Of a stretch of DNA of 33,556 nucleotides, positions 14,925 to 21,681 are shown one piece after another. A program made the translations under genes and the position numbers. The notes beneath the pieces are model-generated. The model was not told the DNA's origin and did not search any database. It saw nothing but the letters and a program-made list of their open reading frames with translations. The DNA is taken from positions 1 through 33,556 of the forward strand of contig CBFGWL010000025.1 in NCBI GenBank assembly GCA_965652565.1. The letters run 5' to 3'. The stretch comes from RSA11 sp965652565 (GTDB taxonomy: Bacteria > Actinomycetota > Thermoleophilia > Solirubrobacterales > 70-9). Positions within the stretch are counted from its first letter, which is position 1, and the number at the start of each line of letters is the position of its first letter.

Positions 14925-16391
14925 TTACGCACTCGCTCCTGGACGCAGCCAGCCGCGTGAGCGCTCGACCGCGCGCGCCCAGTCGGCGAGCAGCGACTCG
15001 CGCTCGTCGGCGGTCATCTTCGGCTCGTAACGCGCGGCCGCCTTCCACATCCCGGCGAGCGCCTCGCGGTCCCACGTGCCCACGGCGAGGCCCGCCAGAT
15101 ACGCGGCGCCAAGGGCCGTGGTCTCTGTGATCTCGGGCACGACCACGGGCACGCCGAGCACGTCCGCTTGGAACTGCATGAGCCAGCGGTTGGCGACCGC
15201 GCCGCCGTCCGCACGGAGCTCGCGCAGCGGCTCGGGCGCGCAGCGCTCCTGGGCGCGCACCGCGTCGACGGTCTGGTAGGCGATCGCCTCGAGGGCGGCC
15301 CGCGCGAGGTGCGCCCTGCCCGAGCCCCGGGAGAGCCCGACGATCGTGCCGCGCGCGTACGGGTCCCAGTACGGCGAGCCCAGGCCGGTCAGCGCCGGGA
15401 CGAAGTACACGCCGTCGTTGCCGTCGATCGAGCCGGCGAGCGCTTCGGTCTCGGCGGCCTCGGCGATCACCCCGAGCCCGTCGCGCAGCCACTGGACCGC
15501 CGCGCCGGTGACGAAGATCGATGCCTCGAGCGCGTAGTCCACCCGCTCGTCGATCCCCCACGCCACCGTCGCCAGCAGGCCCTCCTCCGGCTGCGGGCGT
15601 TGACCGCCGGCGTTGAGGAGGACGAAGCTCCCGGTCCCGTAGGTGTTCTTGCCGTCGCCGGGCCGGTGCGCCGCCTGCCCGAACAGCGCCGCCTGCTGAT
15701 CCCCGGCGATGCCGGCCACCGGCACGTCACCCCCGAACTCGCTCGTCGTCCCGTAAACGTGGGCCGAGGGCAGAACCTCCGGGAGCCGGGTGGGATCAAC
15801 GCCCAGCAGCTCGCAGAGCTCCGCGTCCCACTCCAGCCGCCCGATATCGAAGAGGAGCGTCCGCGACGCGTTCGAGTAGTCGGTGACGTGCCGGCCGGTG
15901 AGCTTGTAGACGAGCCAGGAGTCGATCGTGCCGAAGACCGCGCCCTCGCGGGCGGCCTCGACGTTACGCACGAGCCACTCGATCTTCGTGCCCGAGAAGT
16001 ACGGGTCGAGGACGAGCCCGGTCCGCTCGCGGAAGAGCGCCTCCCGGCCGGCCTCCCGCAGCTCGTCGCAGCGCTCGGCCGTGCGCCGGTCCTGCCAGAC
16101 GAGTGCGTGGTGCACCGGCTCCCCGGTGCTCGGGTCCCAGGCGACCACGGTCTCGCGCTGATTGGTGATCCCGATCCCGGCCAGCCCGCTGCCGTCGACG
16201 CCCGCGTCGGCGAGCGCCTCACCGGCGACCCGGCGGGTCACCTCCCAGATCTCGGCGGCGTCGTGCTCCACCCAGCCCGAGCGCGGGAAGTGCTGGCGGA
16301 ACTCGCTGTAGGCCCGCCCGGCGACGCGGCCCTCTTCGTCGAACACGAGGCACTTGGTGCCCGTCGTCCCCTGGTCGATCGCGAGGATCAC
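14925..16391 (-). CDS. glpK: glycerol kinase
   Basis: 488-residue FGGY-family kinase that converts glycerol and ATP to glycerol-3-phosphate. The N-terminal nucleotide loop is LAIDQGTTGTKCLVFD. The glycerol-binding contacts lie in GITNQRET, and VWQDRRTAERC and GTIDSWLVYKLTG are typical FGGY segments. The C-terminal lobe has GIAGDQQAALFGQ, NTYGTGSFVLLN, and the FGGY signature region GAAYLAGLAVG. Length and motif order are those of a full GlpK. The GTG at 16391 has TAGCCT at 16398-16403 (read on the minus strand) 6 bases upstream and no ribosome-binding site, so translation is likely leaderless. No glpF or glpD is seen beside it. Confidence 0.95.
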   Translation of the reverse strand: MILAIDQGTTGTKCLVFDEEGRVAGRAYSEFRQHFPRSGWVEHDAAEIWEVTRRVAGEALADAGVDGSGLAGIGITNQRETVVAWDPSTGEPVHHALVWQDRRTAERCDELREAGREALFRERTGLVLDPYFSGTKIEWLVRNVEAAREGAVFGTIDSWLVYKLTGRHVTDYSNASRTLLFDIGRLEWDAELCELLGVDPTRLPEVLPSAHVYGTTSEFGGDVPVAGIAGDQQAALFGQAAHRPGDGKNTYGTGSFVLLNAGGQRPQPEEGLLATVAWGIDERVDYALEASIFVTGAAVQWLRDGLGVIAEAAETEALAGSIDGNDGVYFVPALTGLGSPYWDPYARGTIVGLSRGSGRAHLARAALEAIAYQTVDAVRAQERCAPEPLRELRADGGAVANRWLMQFQADVLGVPVVVPEITETTALGAAYLAGLAVGTWDREALAGMWKAAARYEPKMTADERESLLADWARAVERSRGWLRPGASA

Positions 16392-16397
16392 GCGCGC

Positions 16398-16403
16398 AGG
16401 CTA
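16398..16403 (-). promoter_or_regulatory. -10 box for leaderless glpK transcript
   Basis: On the minus strand this is TAGCCT, the same hexamer as before the TetR gene. It is 6 bases before the GTG start of glpK. Confidence 0.45.
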
Positions 16404-16421
16404 TCCAGCCGCGCGCGCCGA

Positions 16422-16440
16422 CGGCGGCGTCCGGCCGCCG
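16422..16440 (-). terminator. hairpin after glycosyltransferase gene
   Basis: CGGCGGC (16422-16428) and GCCGCCG (16434-16440) pair perfectly across a 5-base loop, directly after the TAG stop (16441-16443) of the upstream gene. Without a T-run, it is a modest candidate for separating that gene from glpK. Confidence 0.4.
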
Positions 16441-17184
16441 CTAGCGCTTCGCCCGGTAGACGCGCAGGAAATCGCGCAGCTGGCGGCCGCGGTGCAGGAA
16501 GCCGCGCAGGTCGCGAGTGGTGGCGCGATGCTCGAGCGGCAGCTCAAGCTCGCGCACGCGGTAGCCCGCGCGCACCGCGTCCACGGTCATGCCGATCTCC
16601 ATGCCGTAGCCCTCCGCGAACGGCACGACCGCCCGGAACGCGTCGGCGCTCAGCGCCCGCTGACCCGAGATCGGTGCGCCGGCGCGGTATCCGCAGCGCC
16701 GCTCGATCGCCCAGCGCGCGAAGCGCAGCGCGATCCCGAAGCCCCCGCCGACGCGCCGTGCGAACGCGGCGACGGCGAGATCGCACGAGTCCGACTCAAC
16801 GGCGTCGACGAGCGGCCGCAGCTCCACCGCGGAACTCGCCAGATCGCCGTCGCAAAGCAGGACGACCTCCCCGCGCGGCCCGCCCGCAGCGAGCAGCGCG
16901 GCCACGGCCCGGTTGACGTTTCCTCCCTTGCCCACCGAGCGCTTGCCGCTCACCACCTGAGCCCCAGCGGAACGCGCCACCGCCGCCGTATCGTCATCGC
17001 TCGCGTCGTCCGCGACGACCACCTGCGCGCCAGGGAAGGCGTCGCGCAGCGCCGTCACCGTCGCGCCGATGCGATCGGCCTCGTTGCGCGCAGCGACGAT
17101 CGCCGTGAGCGCCGACGCCGCGGCGGGCGCGCCCTGCTCCTCGGCGCCCACCGGCTGCGGGGGCGCTTGCGCTTCCGCTGACAC
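16441..17184 (-). CDS. family 2 glycosyltransferase
   Basis: 247-residue GT-A fold enzyme. The N-terminal 22 residues are Ala/Pro-rich and probably disordered. The nucleotide-sugar site begins at ALTAIVAARNEADRIGATV, with DDASDDDT at residues 59-66 and the metal-binding CDGDL at about 109-113. The acceptor region includes SGQRALSADAFRAVVPFAEGYGMEIGMTVDA, whose MEI pattern resembles dolichyl-phosphate-type GT2 enzymes and glucosylglycerate synthase relatives. No transmembrane helix is evident, so it is likely cytosolic or peripheral. Donor and acceptor are unknown. The GTG start has CACAAT 8 bases upstream and no ribosome-binding site. The gene is divergent from the biotinyl carrier gene. Confidence 0.82.
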   Translation of the reverse strand: MSAEAQAPPQPVGAEEQGAPAAASALTAIVAARNEADRIGATVTALRDAFPGAQVVVADDASDDDTAAVARSAGAQVVSGKRSVGKGGNVNRAVAALLAAGGPRGEVVLLCDGDLASSAVELRPLVDAVESDSCDLAVAAFARRVGGGFGIALRFARWAIERRCGYRAGAPISGQRALSADAFRAVVPFAEGYGMEIGMTVDAVRAGYRVRELELPLEHRATTRDLRGFLHRGRQLRDFLRVYRAKR

Positions 17185-17279
17185 GGGCGGCTATTGTGCC
17201 GCGCCGATGGGGCGCGCGCGTCGCGCCCCGGCGCCCGCGCGGCGCCCAGGACCTGGAAAGAAAGGAACGAGAGCTCGCG

Positions 17280-17492
17280 ATGGCCGAAATCGAGGCGCAC
17301 ATCACGGGGACCGTCTGGAAGATCGAGGTCTCCGTCGGCGATCAGGTCGAGGAAGGCGACACCGTCGTGATCCTCGAATCGATGAAGATGGAGATGCCCG
17401 TCGAGGCGGAGGACGACGGCACCGTCGCCGAGATCCGCTGCGAGGAAGGACAGTCGGTCCAGGAGGGCGACGTCCTGATCGTGCTCGAGTGA
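17280..17492 (+). CDS. biotin/lipoyl attachment carrier protein
   Basis: 70-residue single-domain protein made only of a biotinyl fold. The attachment motif is ESMKMEMP with Lys36 as the modified residue, in the tight turn between two symmetric halves; GDxVxEGDTVVILESMKM and GQSVQEGDVLIVLE are the matching strands. Such stand-alone domains serve as carboxyl carriers for acetyl/propionyl-CoA carboxylases or biotin-dependent decarboxylases in actinobacteria. No carboxylase or carboxyltransferase gene is visible here, so the partner lies elsewhere. The Ser in place of the usual Ala (EAMKM) is common among short carriers. The crotonase-fold gene follows after 54 bases. ATG 17280 begins the domain, and an AAAGGA run lies upstream at long spacing. 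Confidence 0.88.
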   Translation: MAEIEAHITGTVWKIEVSVGDQVEEGDTVVILESMKMEMPVEAEDDGTVAEIRCEEGQSVQEGDVLIVLE

Positions 17493-17546
17493 GCGCATCG
17501 CCACCGCTGGCGCGCCACGCGCGCCAGAGGCCGAGAATGCCAGGGC

Positions 17547-18359
17547 ATGGCCACCACTGAGGAGCTCGCGAGCGGGAAGCTCGTCCTGGACTTCCCCGCC
17601 GAGGCGGTCGCCCGCCTGCGGCTGAACAACCCTGCGAAACGCAACCCGCTCGACCACGAGGTCCTCGACGCGCTCGCCGAGACCCTGCCCGCGCTCGACC
17701 GCGGAATCGAGATCCGCTGCGTCGTGATTACCGGCACCGGGCGCGCCTTCTCGGCCGGCTACGACATCGGCGCGATCCCCGAGGAGACCTTCGAGCGCGA
17801 CGCCGAGGCGCTCGTCGCCCACCCCTTCCATGACGCGATGGAGGCCGTGAGCGCGCACCCCTACCCGGTCGTCGCGGCGATCAACGGTCACTGTCTCGGT
17901 GGCGGGCTGGAGCTGGCCGTGCGCTGCGATCTGCGGATCTGCGCCGCGGGCGCGAAACTCGGCATGCCGCCCGCGAAACTCGGCCTGATCTACGGCCACA
18001 CCGGCCTCGAGCGCTTCATCGACGTGATCGGCGTGGCCGCTACCCGCGACCTGTTCCTCACCGGCCGCACGCTGAGCGCCGAGCGCGCCCGTGAGATCGG
18101 GCTGGTCGGCGAGGTCGCCGATGACGCGGAGCTGGAGGAGCGGGCGCTCGCGCTCGCCGGCGAGATCGCCGCCAACGCCCCGCTCTCCCTGCGCGGCAAC
18201 AAGCGGGCCATCGAGACGCTCGCCCGCTTCCCGCGGCTCAGCGCGGAGCAGGAGCGCGAGCTCATCGAGCTGCGCCGCTCGTGCTTCGCCTCCGAGGACT
18301 TCCGTGAGGGCATCCGGGCGTTCGCCGAGAAGCGGGCGCCGCGCTGGCGTGGGCGCTGA
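17547..18359 (+). CDS. enoyl-CoA hydratase/isomerase family protein
   Basis: 270-residue crotonase-fold protein acting on a CoA thioester. The first oxyanion strand is FSAGYDIGAIPEE and the second is GHCLGGGLELAVRCD, carrying Glu122, equivalent to the first catalytic Glu of enoyl-CoA hydratase (Glu144 in rat). The second catalytic Glu (Glu164 in rat) should fall in the following QPE-like turn, but here the turn reads GMPPAKLGLI, with Pro142 in its place. The PAKLG or PVNLG pattern recalls methylmalonyl-CoA decarboxylase and related non-hydratase members. Simple hydration is therefore doubtful, and decarboxylation or isomerisation is as likely. The neighbouring biotinyl carrier is suggestive only. 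No clear Shine-Dalgarno site; GAGAAT lies 8 bases before ATG 17547. Confidence 0.82.
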   Translation: MATTEELASGKLVLDFPAEAVARLRLNNPAKRNPLDHEVLDALAETLPALDRGIEIRCVVITGTGRAFSAGYDIGAIPEETFERDAEALVAHPFHDAMEAVSAHPYPVVAAINGHCLGGGLELAVRCDLRICAAGAKLGMPPAKLGLIYGHTGLERFIDVIGVAATRDLFLTGRTLSAERAREIGLVGEVADDAELEERALALAGEIAANAPLSLRGNKRAIETLARFPRLSAEQERELIELRRSCFASEDFREGIRAFAEKRAPRWRGR

Positions 18360-18377
18360 CCCGCTAAACAAGGGGAG

Positions 18378-19010
18378 ATGACCGGCGAGACCACCCCCGT
18401 CGCGCACCTCGCGGCGGCCGACCCCGTGATGGCCCGGCTCATCCGCCGGATCGGCAACCTCTCGCTCGAGCGCCGCCGCCGCGGCCGCCCGCGCACCGAC
18501 GCCTACGGGGCCCTGCTGCGCGCGGTCGTGGGCCAGCAGCTCTCCACGAAGGCGGCGGCGACGATCTACGGGCGCGTCCTCGAGCTGTTCGGGGGTGAGG
18601 TGCCCTCGCCACAGGATCTCCTGGGCGCGGACGTCGCGCAGCTGCGGGCCGCCGGGCTCTCGGGTCGCAAGGTCGAGTACCTGCGCGATCTCGCGAACCA
18701 CGTGCTCGACGGCAGCCTGGAGGTCGAGCGCCTGCACGAGCTCGACGACCAGACCGTGATCCAGGAGATCGTCGCCGTCCGCGGCCTGGGCGAGTGGACC
18801 GCGCACATGTTCTGCATGTTCCACCTGGAGCGCCCCGACATCCTGCCCGTGGGCGACCTTGGGATCCGCAACGCCGTGCGGACCGAGTACGAGCTCGACG
18901 AGCTCCCCGCCCCGGCCGAGCTGGAGCGGATCGCCGAGCCCTGGCGGCCCCACCGCACGCTCGCCTGTCTGTACCTGTGGGAGTCGCTCGACAACGCGCC
19001 TGACGCCTGA
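18378..19010 (+). CDS. HhH-GPD DNA glycosylase (3-methyladenine glycosylase II type)
   Basis: 210-residue base-excision repair glycosylase, shorter than E. coli AlkA (282) because the N-terminal TBP-like domain is missing. The core contains AVVGQQLSTKAAATIYGRV (the helix preceding the active site), LSGRKVEYL with Lys98, the helix-hairpin-helix VAVRGLGEWTAHMF, and the catalytic Asp160 in LPVGDLGIRNAV. The same architecture is found in archaeal and Bacillus AlkA-like enzymes that remove alkylated purines. The residue before the catalytic Asp is Gly, as in AlkA, and no iron-sulfur cluster Cys motif is seen, so EndoIII-type activity is unlikely. It follows the crotonase gene by 18 bases. TAAACA lies 7 bases before the ATG, and the AGGGGAG next to the ATG is too close for a ribosome site. 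Confidence 0.88.
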   Translation: MTGETTPVAHLAAADPVMARLIRRIGNLSLERRRRGRPRTDAYGALLRAVVGQQLSTKAAATIYGRVLELFGGEVPSPQDLLGADVAQLRAAGLSGRKVEYLRDLANHVLDGSLEVERLHELDDQTVIQEIVAVRGLGEWTAHMFCMFHLERPDILPVGDLGIRNAVRTEYELDELPAPAELERIAEPWRPHRTLACLYLWESLDNAPDA

Positions 19011-19116
19011 GGCGCCCGCAGAGCCCGGGGGCGCGAACCGAAGCTCCCCTCCCTGCCGCCTTACCGTCCGACGGCCCGCCTAGCCTGTCGCCCAATACGA
19101 CCGAAGTGGTGGTGGG

Positions 19117-19233
19117 ATGCCGTCGTTGATCAGCTCGGAGGACGCCCTCGAGCTCGCCCCGGTAAGCGATCGAGGCGGCTTTCACGCGCCCACGGCCGCG
19201 CCCGGAGGCGGACCGCCGCCGGGCTGGGACTGA
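19117..19233 (+). CDS. 38-residue small ORF upstream of bioF
   Basis: ATG at 19117 preceded by GGTGGTGGG, 38 codons to TGA at 19231. The product begins MPSLISSEDALEL and ends in a Gly/Pro-rich tail (APGGGPPPGWD). It lies 9 bases before the bioF-like ATG in the same direction, and TAGCCT at 19081-19086 could be its promoter. No Cys, no transmembrane segment and no known family. It might be a leader peptide, a small modified peptide, or untranslated leader sequence that happens to be open. Confidence 0.35.
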   Translation: MPSLISSEDALELAPVSDRGGFHAPTAAPGGGPPPGWD

Positions 19234-19242
19234 GCCGGGACC

Positions 19243-20436
19243 ATGGACGTCGCCGCGAGGCTCGACCAGCTCGAAACCGCAGGCCTGCATCGGCGCCTCC
19301 GGCTGGTCGAGAGCTCGCAGGGCCCGCGGGCGCTCCTGGAAGGGACGGAGGTGCTCATCCTCTGTTCCAGCAACTACCTCGGCCTCGCCGATCACCCGCG
19401 CGTACGTCAGGCTGCGGCAGACGCCGCCGAGCGCTGGGGCGCCGGCGCCGGCGGGTCCCGGCTCGCGTCGGGGAACATGGGCCCACACGAGCGGCTCGAG
19501 CGGGCCCTGGCCGAGTTCCACGAACGGCCGGCAGCGCTGCTGTTCGGCTCGGGCTACCTCGCCAATGTCGGGACGATCACCGCGCTCGCCGGCGACGGCG
19601 ACGTCGTGTTCGCGGACGAGCTGAACCACGCGAGCATCGCCGACGGCTGCCTGCTGTCCCGCGCGCACACCTTCGTGTATCGCCATCGCGACCTCGAGCA
19701 CCTCGCGTGGGGACTGCGCAAGGCCGGCGACCGCGCTGCCCTGATCGCGACGGACGGCGTGTTCGCTATGGACGGCGACGTCGCGCCCTTGCCGGAGCTC
19801 GCCGAATTGGCTCGTCGTCACGGCTGCAAGCTCGTCGTGAACGACGCGCACGCGGTCGGCACGATCGGGCCGGGCGGGCGCGGCACCGTCGCCGCGGCCG
19901 GCCTCGACGGCGAGGTCGACGTCGTCGTCGGGGCGCTCGGCAAGGCCCTCGGCAGCTACGGCGCCTACGTGTGCGCCAGCGCCGAGGTCCGCGACCTGCT
20001 GATCAACCGGGCGCGCCCATTCATCTTCTCCACCGCGCCCCCGCCGCCCGCCCTCGGCGCGGCCTTCGCCGCGCTGCATCTGCTCGACTCGCGCCCGGGC
20101 GTCGTCACGCAGCTGCGTCGCAACGCCGGCGCGCTGCGCGAAGCGCTCGCCGCCGAGGGCCTCGACGTGGGTACATCGCGCACTCAGATCGTGCCGGTGA
20201 TCGTGGGCGATGCCGCGCGCGCGGTGGAGCTGAGCGAGCGCGCCCTCGCCCGGGGGATCTACGCCGAGGCGATCCGGCCGCCGACCGTCCCCGAGGGCAC
20301 GTCCCGGCTCCGGCTGAGCGTCATGGCCAACCATCGCGTCGACGAGCTGCAGAACGCCGCCCACGTGATCGGCAGGGCCGCCCGCGAGCTGGGCCTGGTC
20401 CCTCGCGCTGCGCAGGAGCTGCGGCGCGCCGCGTAG
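19243..20436 (+). CDS. bioF: 8-amino-7-oxononanoate synthase-like alpha-oxoamine synthase
   Basis: 397-residue PLP enzyme of the alpha-oxoamine synthase family. In biotin synthesis BioF condenses pimeloyl-ACP/CoA with alanine to give 8-amino-7-oxononanoate. Motifs in order are CSSNYLGLADHP, GAGAGGSRLASGN, FADELNHASI, VNDAHAVGTIG (PLP-stacking His and Asp) and the Schiff-base lysine Lys234 in VGALGKALGSYG; the C-terminal domain holds PVIVGD and RLRLSVMANH. All PLP-binding residues are present and the length is normal. Paralogues such as glycine C-acetyltransferase share these motifs, so BioF is favoured mainly because a BioA-like gene follows (67 bases downstream). ATG 19243 has only a weak upstream GGGA and may be coupled to the small ORF. 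Confidence 0.8.
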   Translation: MDVAARLDQLETAGLHRRLRLVESSQGPRALLEGTEVLILCSSNYLGLADHPRVRQAAADAAERWGAGAGGSRLASGNMGPHERLERALAEFHERPAALLFGSGYLANVGTITALAGDGDVVFADELNHASIADGCLLSRAHTFVYRHRDLEHLAWGLRKAGDRAALIATDGVFAMDGDVAPLPELAELARRHGCKLVVNDAHAVGTIGPGGRGTVAAAGLDGEVDVVVGALGKALGSYGAYVCASAEVRDLLINRARPFIFSTAPPPPALGAAFAALHLLDSRPGVVTQLRRNAGALREALAAEGLDVGTSRTQIVPVIVGDAARAVELSERALARGIYAEAIRPPTVPEGTSRLRLSVMANHRVDELQNAAHVIGRAARELGLVPRAAQELRRAA

Positions 20437-20502
20437 ACGCGACGCGATCCGACGCCACGACGCCCCTTCCGCCGTCGCGCGGATTAGATTCGCGCACGAT
20501 CG

Positions 20503-21444
20503 ATGCCGGGATCGACTCGCGAGCTGGGCCGCGGCCACGTCTGGCATCCCCTCACGCTGTGGGAGGGGCCGCTCAACGACCCCTCGCAGACGCGGGCCGA
20601 GACCACCGATAACCCGTGGATCGAGGGCGCCGCGCCGCTTTGGTGCAACCTGACGAGCCGCTGGCTCGCCACGATCGAGCCGGCGATCGGCGCGCAGCTG
20701 GACCACCTCGCGCTCGCCGCGATGCTGGGGTTCGACGAGCCCGGGAGCGGTCGTGCCGCGCGACCGAAGGCTCCCGGCCTGATCGGCATCAGGTTGGGCG
20801 AGGCAGACCCGGCACGCCCGGCCGCTCTGCCGCCAATCGAGTTCGAGCGCTGGGCGGGCCTGGCGGAACTCGAAGACGCGCTCGCCGGCCCCGAGGGCAG
20901 GCCCGCCGCGCTGGTCGTCGGCTGGCTTGCCCTGGGCGAGGACGCCAGCCCGGCCGAGGCGCTGGACATCCCAGAGCTTCGCGAGCTGTGCGACCGACAC
21001 GCCATTCCCATCGTGTGCGATGAAGCCGCGACGCTCCTCCCCGTGGTGCGCGGTAACGCGCTGCGGCGTCTGCGCGCCAGGGTGCGCCTCCTGCACGGCC
21101 TGCTGGCCGAGATCGAGGCCATGGACGAGGTCGCGGCGGTGCTCGGCCGTGGGCTCGTCGGGGGGATCGACCTTGGCGCCCACGACCCCGCCCTGCGGCT
21201 GGGCCACCGGGTGGTCCGCGCGGCACGCGAGCGCGACGCCAGCATCAAGGCGCTGGGCGACACGGTGGTGCTGGTCCCGCCGCTCTCGATCGGCAAGGCG
21301 GACTTGAGAGCCCTCGTGGAGATCACCGCGGAGTCGATCCGCGCGGCGCTCGAGGGCGCGTACGGCATCCGCACCCCGGCGGAACCGCGCCAGCTCGCCC
21401 CGAAGCCGATCTCGCACCCGCTGGACGTGAAGCGCGCAGCCTGA
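20503..21444 (+). CDS. BioA-like protein lacking the PLP-lysine region (probable pseudoenzyme)
   Basis: 313 residues, versus about 430 for adenosylmethionine-8-amino-7-oxononanoate aminotransferase. The N-terminus matches BioA: GHVWHPLTLWE, then PWIEGAAPLWCNLT (BioA: SSLWCN) and IGAQLDHLALAAMLGFDEP. The C-terminus also matches: VAAVLGRGLVGGIDLG and KALGDTVVLVPPLSIGKADLRALVE. Between them, the segment that should hold the PLP-phosphate loop (GS-TAVE-A) and HGDT is replaced by unrelated sequence. After PIVCDEAATLL (BioA: DEVATGFGRTG), the strand with the Schiff-base Lys (KGLTGGYLPL) and the HGHTYTGNP region are missing. None of its few lysines lies in a similar context, so transamination is not expected. 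The frame is intact with normal codon use, which argues against recent decay. TAGATT lies 12 bases before ATG. Confidence 0.65.
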   Translation: MPGSTRELGRGHVWHPLTLWEGPLNDPSQTRAETTDNPWIEGAAPLWCNLTSRWLATIEPAIGAQLDHLALAAMLGFDEPGSGRAARPKAPGLIGIRLGEADPARPAALPPIEFERWAGLAELEDALAGPEGRPAALVVGWLALGEDASPAEALDIPELRELCDRHAIPIVCDEAATLLPVVRGNALRRLRARVRLLHGLLAEIEAMDEVAAVLGRGLVGGIDLGAHDPALRLGHRVVRAARERDASIKALGDTVVLVPPLSIGKADLRALVEITAESIRAALEGAYGIRTPAEPRQLAPKPISHPLDVKRAA

Positions 21445-21475
21445 GGCGGCTGCGGCAATTGAGCTGAGGGTTAGC

Positions 21476-21481
21476 TAGGTT
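21476..21481 (+). promoter_or_regulatory. -10 box upstream of rubredoxin
   Basis: TAGGTT, 8 bases before ATG 21490 with no Shine-Dalgarno site in between. This is consistent with a leaderless or nearly leaderless transcript. Confidence 0.4.
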
Positions 21482-21489
21482 TCGGGCCG

Positions 21490-21669
21490 ATGACCACCGA
21501 GACCAAGCAGCTTTGGATCTGCACCTCCTGCGGGTTCATCTACGACCCCGAGGAGGGCGACCCCGACGGCGGGATCCCTCCGGGAACCGATTTCGACGAC
21601 ATTCCCGACAGCTGGTTCTGCCCGGTCTGCGGGGCGCGTAAGAGCGACTTCGAGCCCTACGAGGGCTAG
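21490..21669 (+). CDS. rubredoxin
   Basis: 59-residue one-iron electron carrier. The four ligands are in two knuckles: ICTSCGFIYDP (Cys11, Cys14) and FCPVCGARKSDF (Cys44, Cys47). The spacer includes the conserved YDPEEGDPDGGIPPGTDFDDIPDSW-type core with Gly-Ile-Pro-Pro-Gly-Thr and the aromatic Trp42. Length and spacing are canonical. In actinobacteria such proteins feed electrons to AlkB-type alkane hydroxylases or other oxygenases, or to oxidative-stress enzymes; none of these is adjacent here, so the partner is unknown. It follows the BioA-like gene by 45 bases and ends 12 bases before the stop of the convergent DUF4349 gene. Confidence 0.95.
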   Translation: MTTETKQLWICTSCGFIYDPEEGDPDGGIPPGTDFDDIPDSWFCPVCGARKSDFEPYEG

Positions 21670-21681
21670 GCCCCGGGCGAG

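Noticed and set aside
15168..16916. Long plus-strand open frame opposite glycerol kinase
   Set aside because: glpK on the minus strand is unmistakable, and the plus product is low-complexity Arg/Ala/Pro.
17055..18953. Long minus-strand open frame opposite the biotinyl carrier, crotonase and glycosylase genes
   Set aside because: Antisense shadow of real genes; composition is that of a codon mirror and no motifs are present.
18439..21417. Very long open frame on the minus strand (about 990 codons) opposite the glycosylase, BioF-like and BioA-like genes
   Set aside because: It is a shadow of GC-rich coding on the plus strand. The product is Arg/Ala/Gly-rich with no family motif, while the plus-strand genes have clear motifs.
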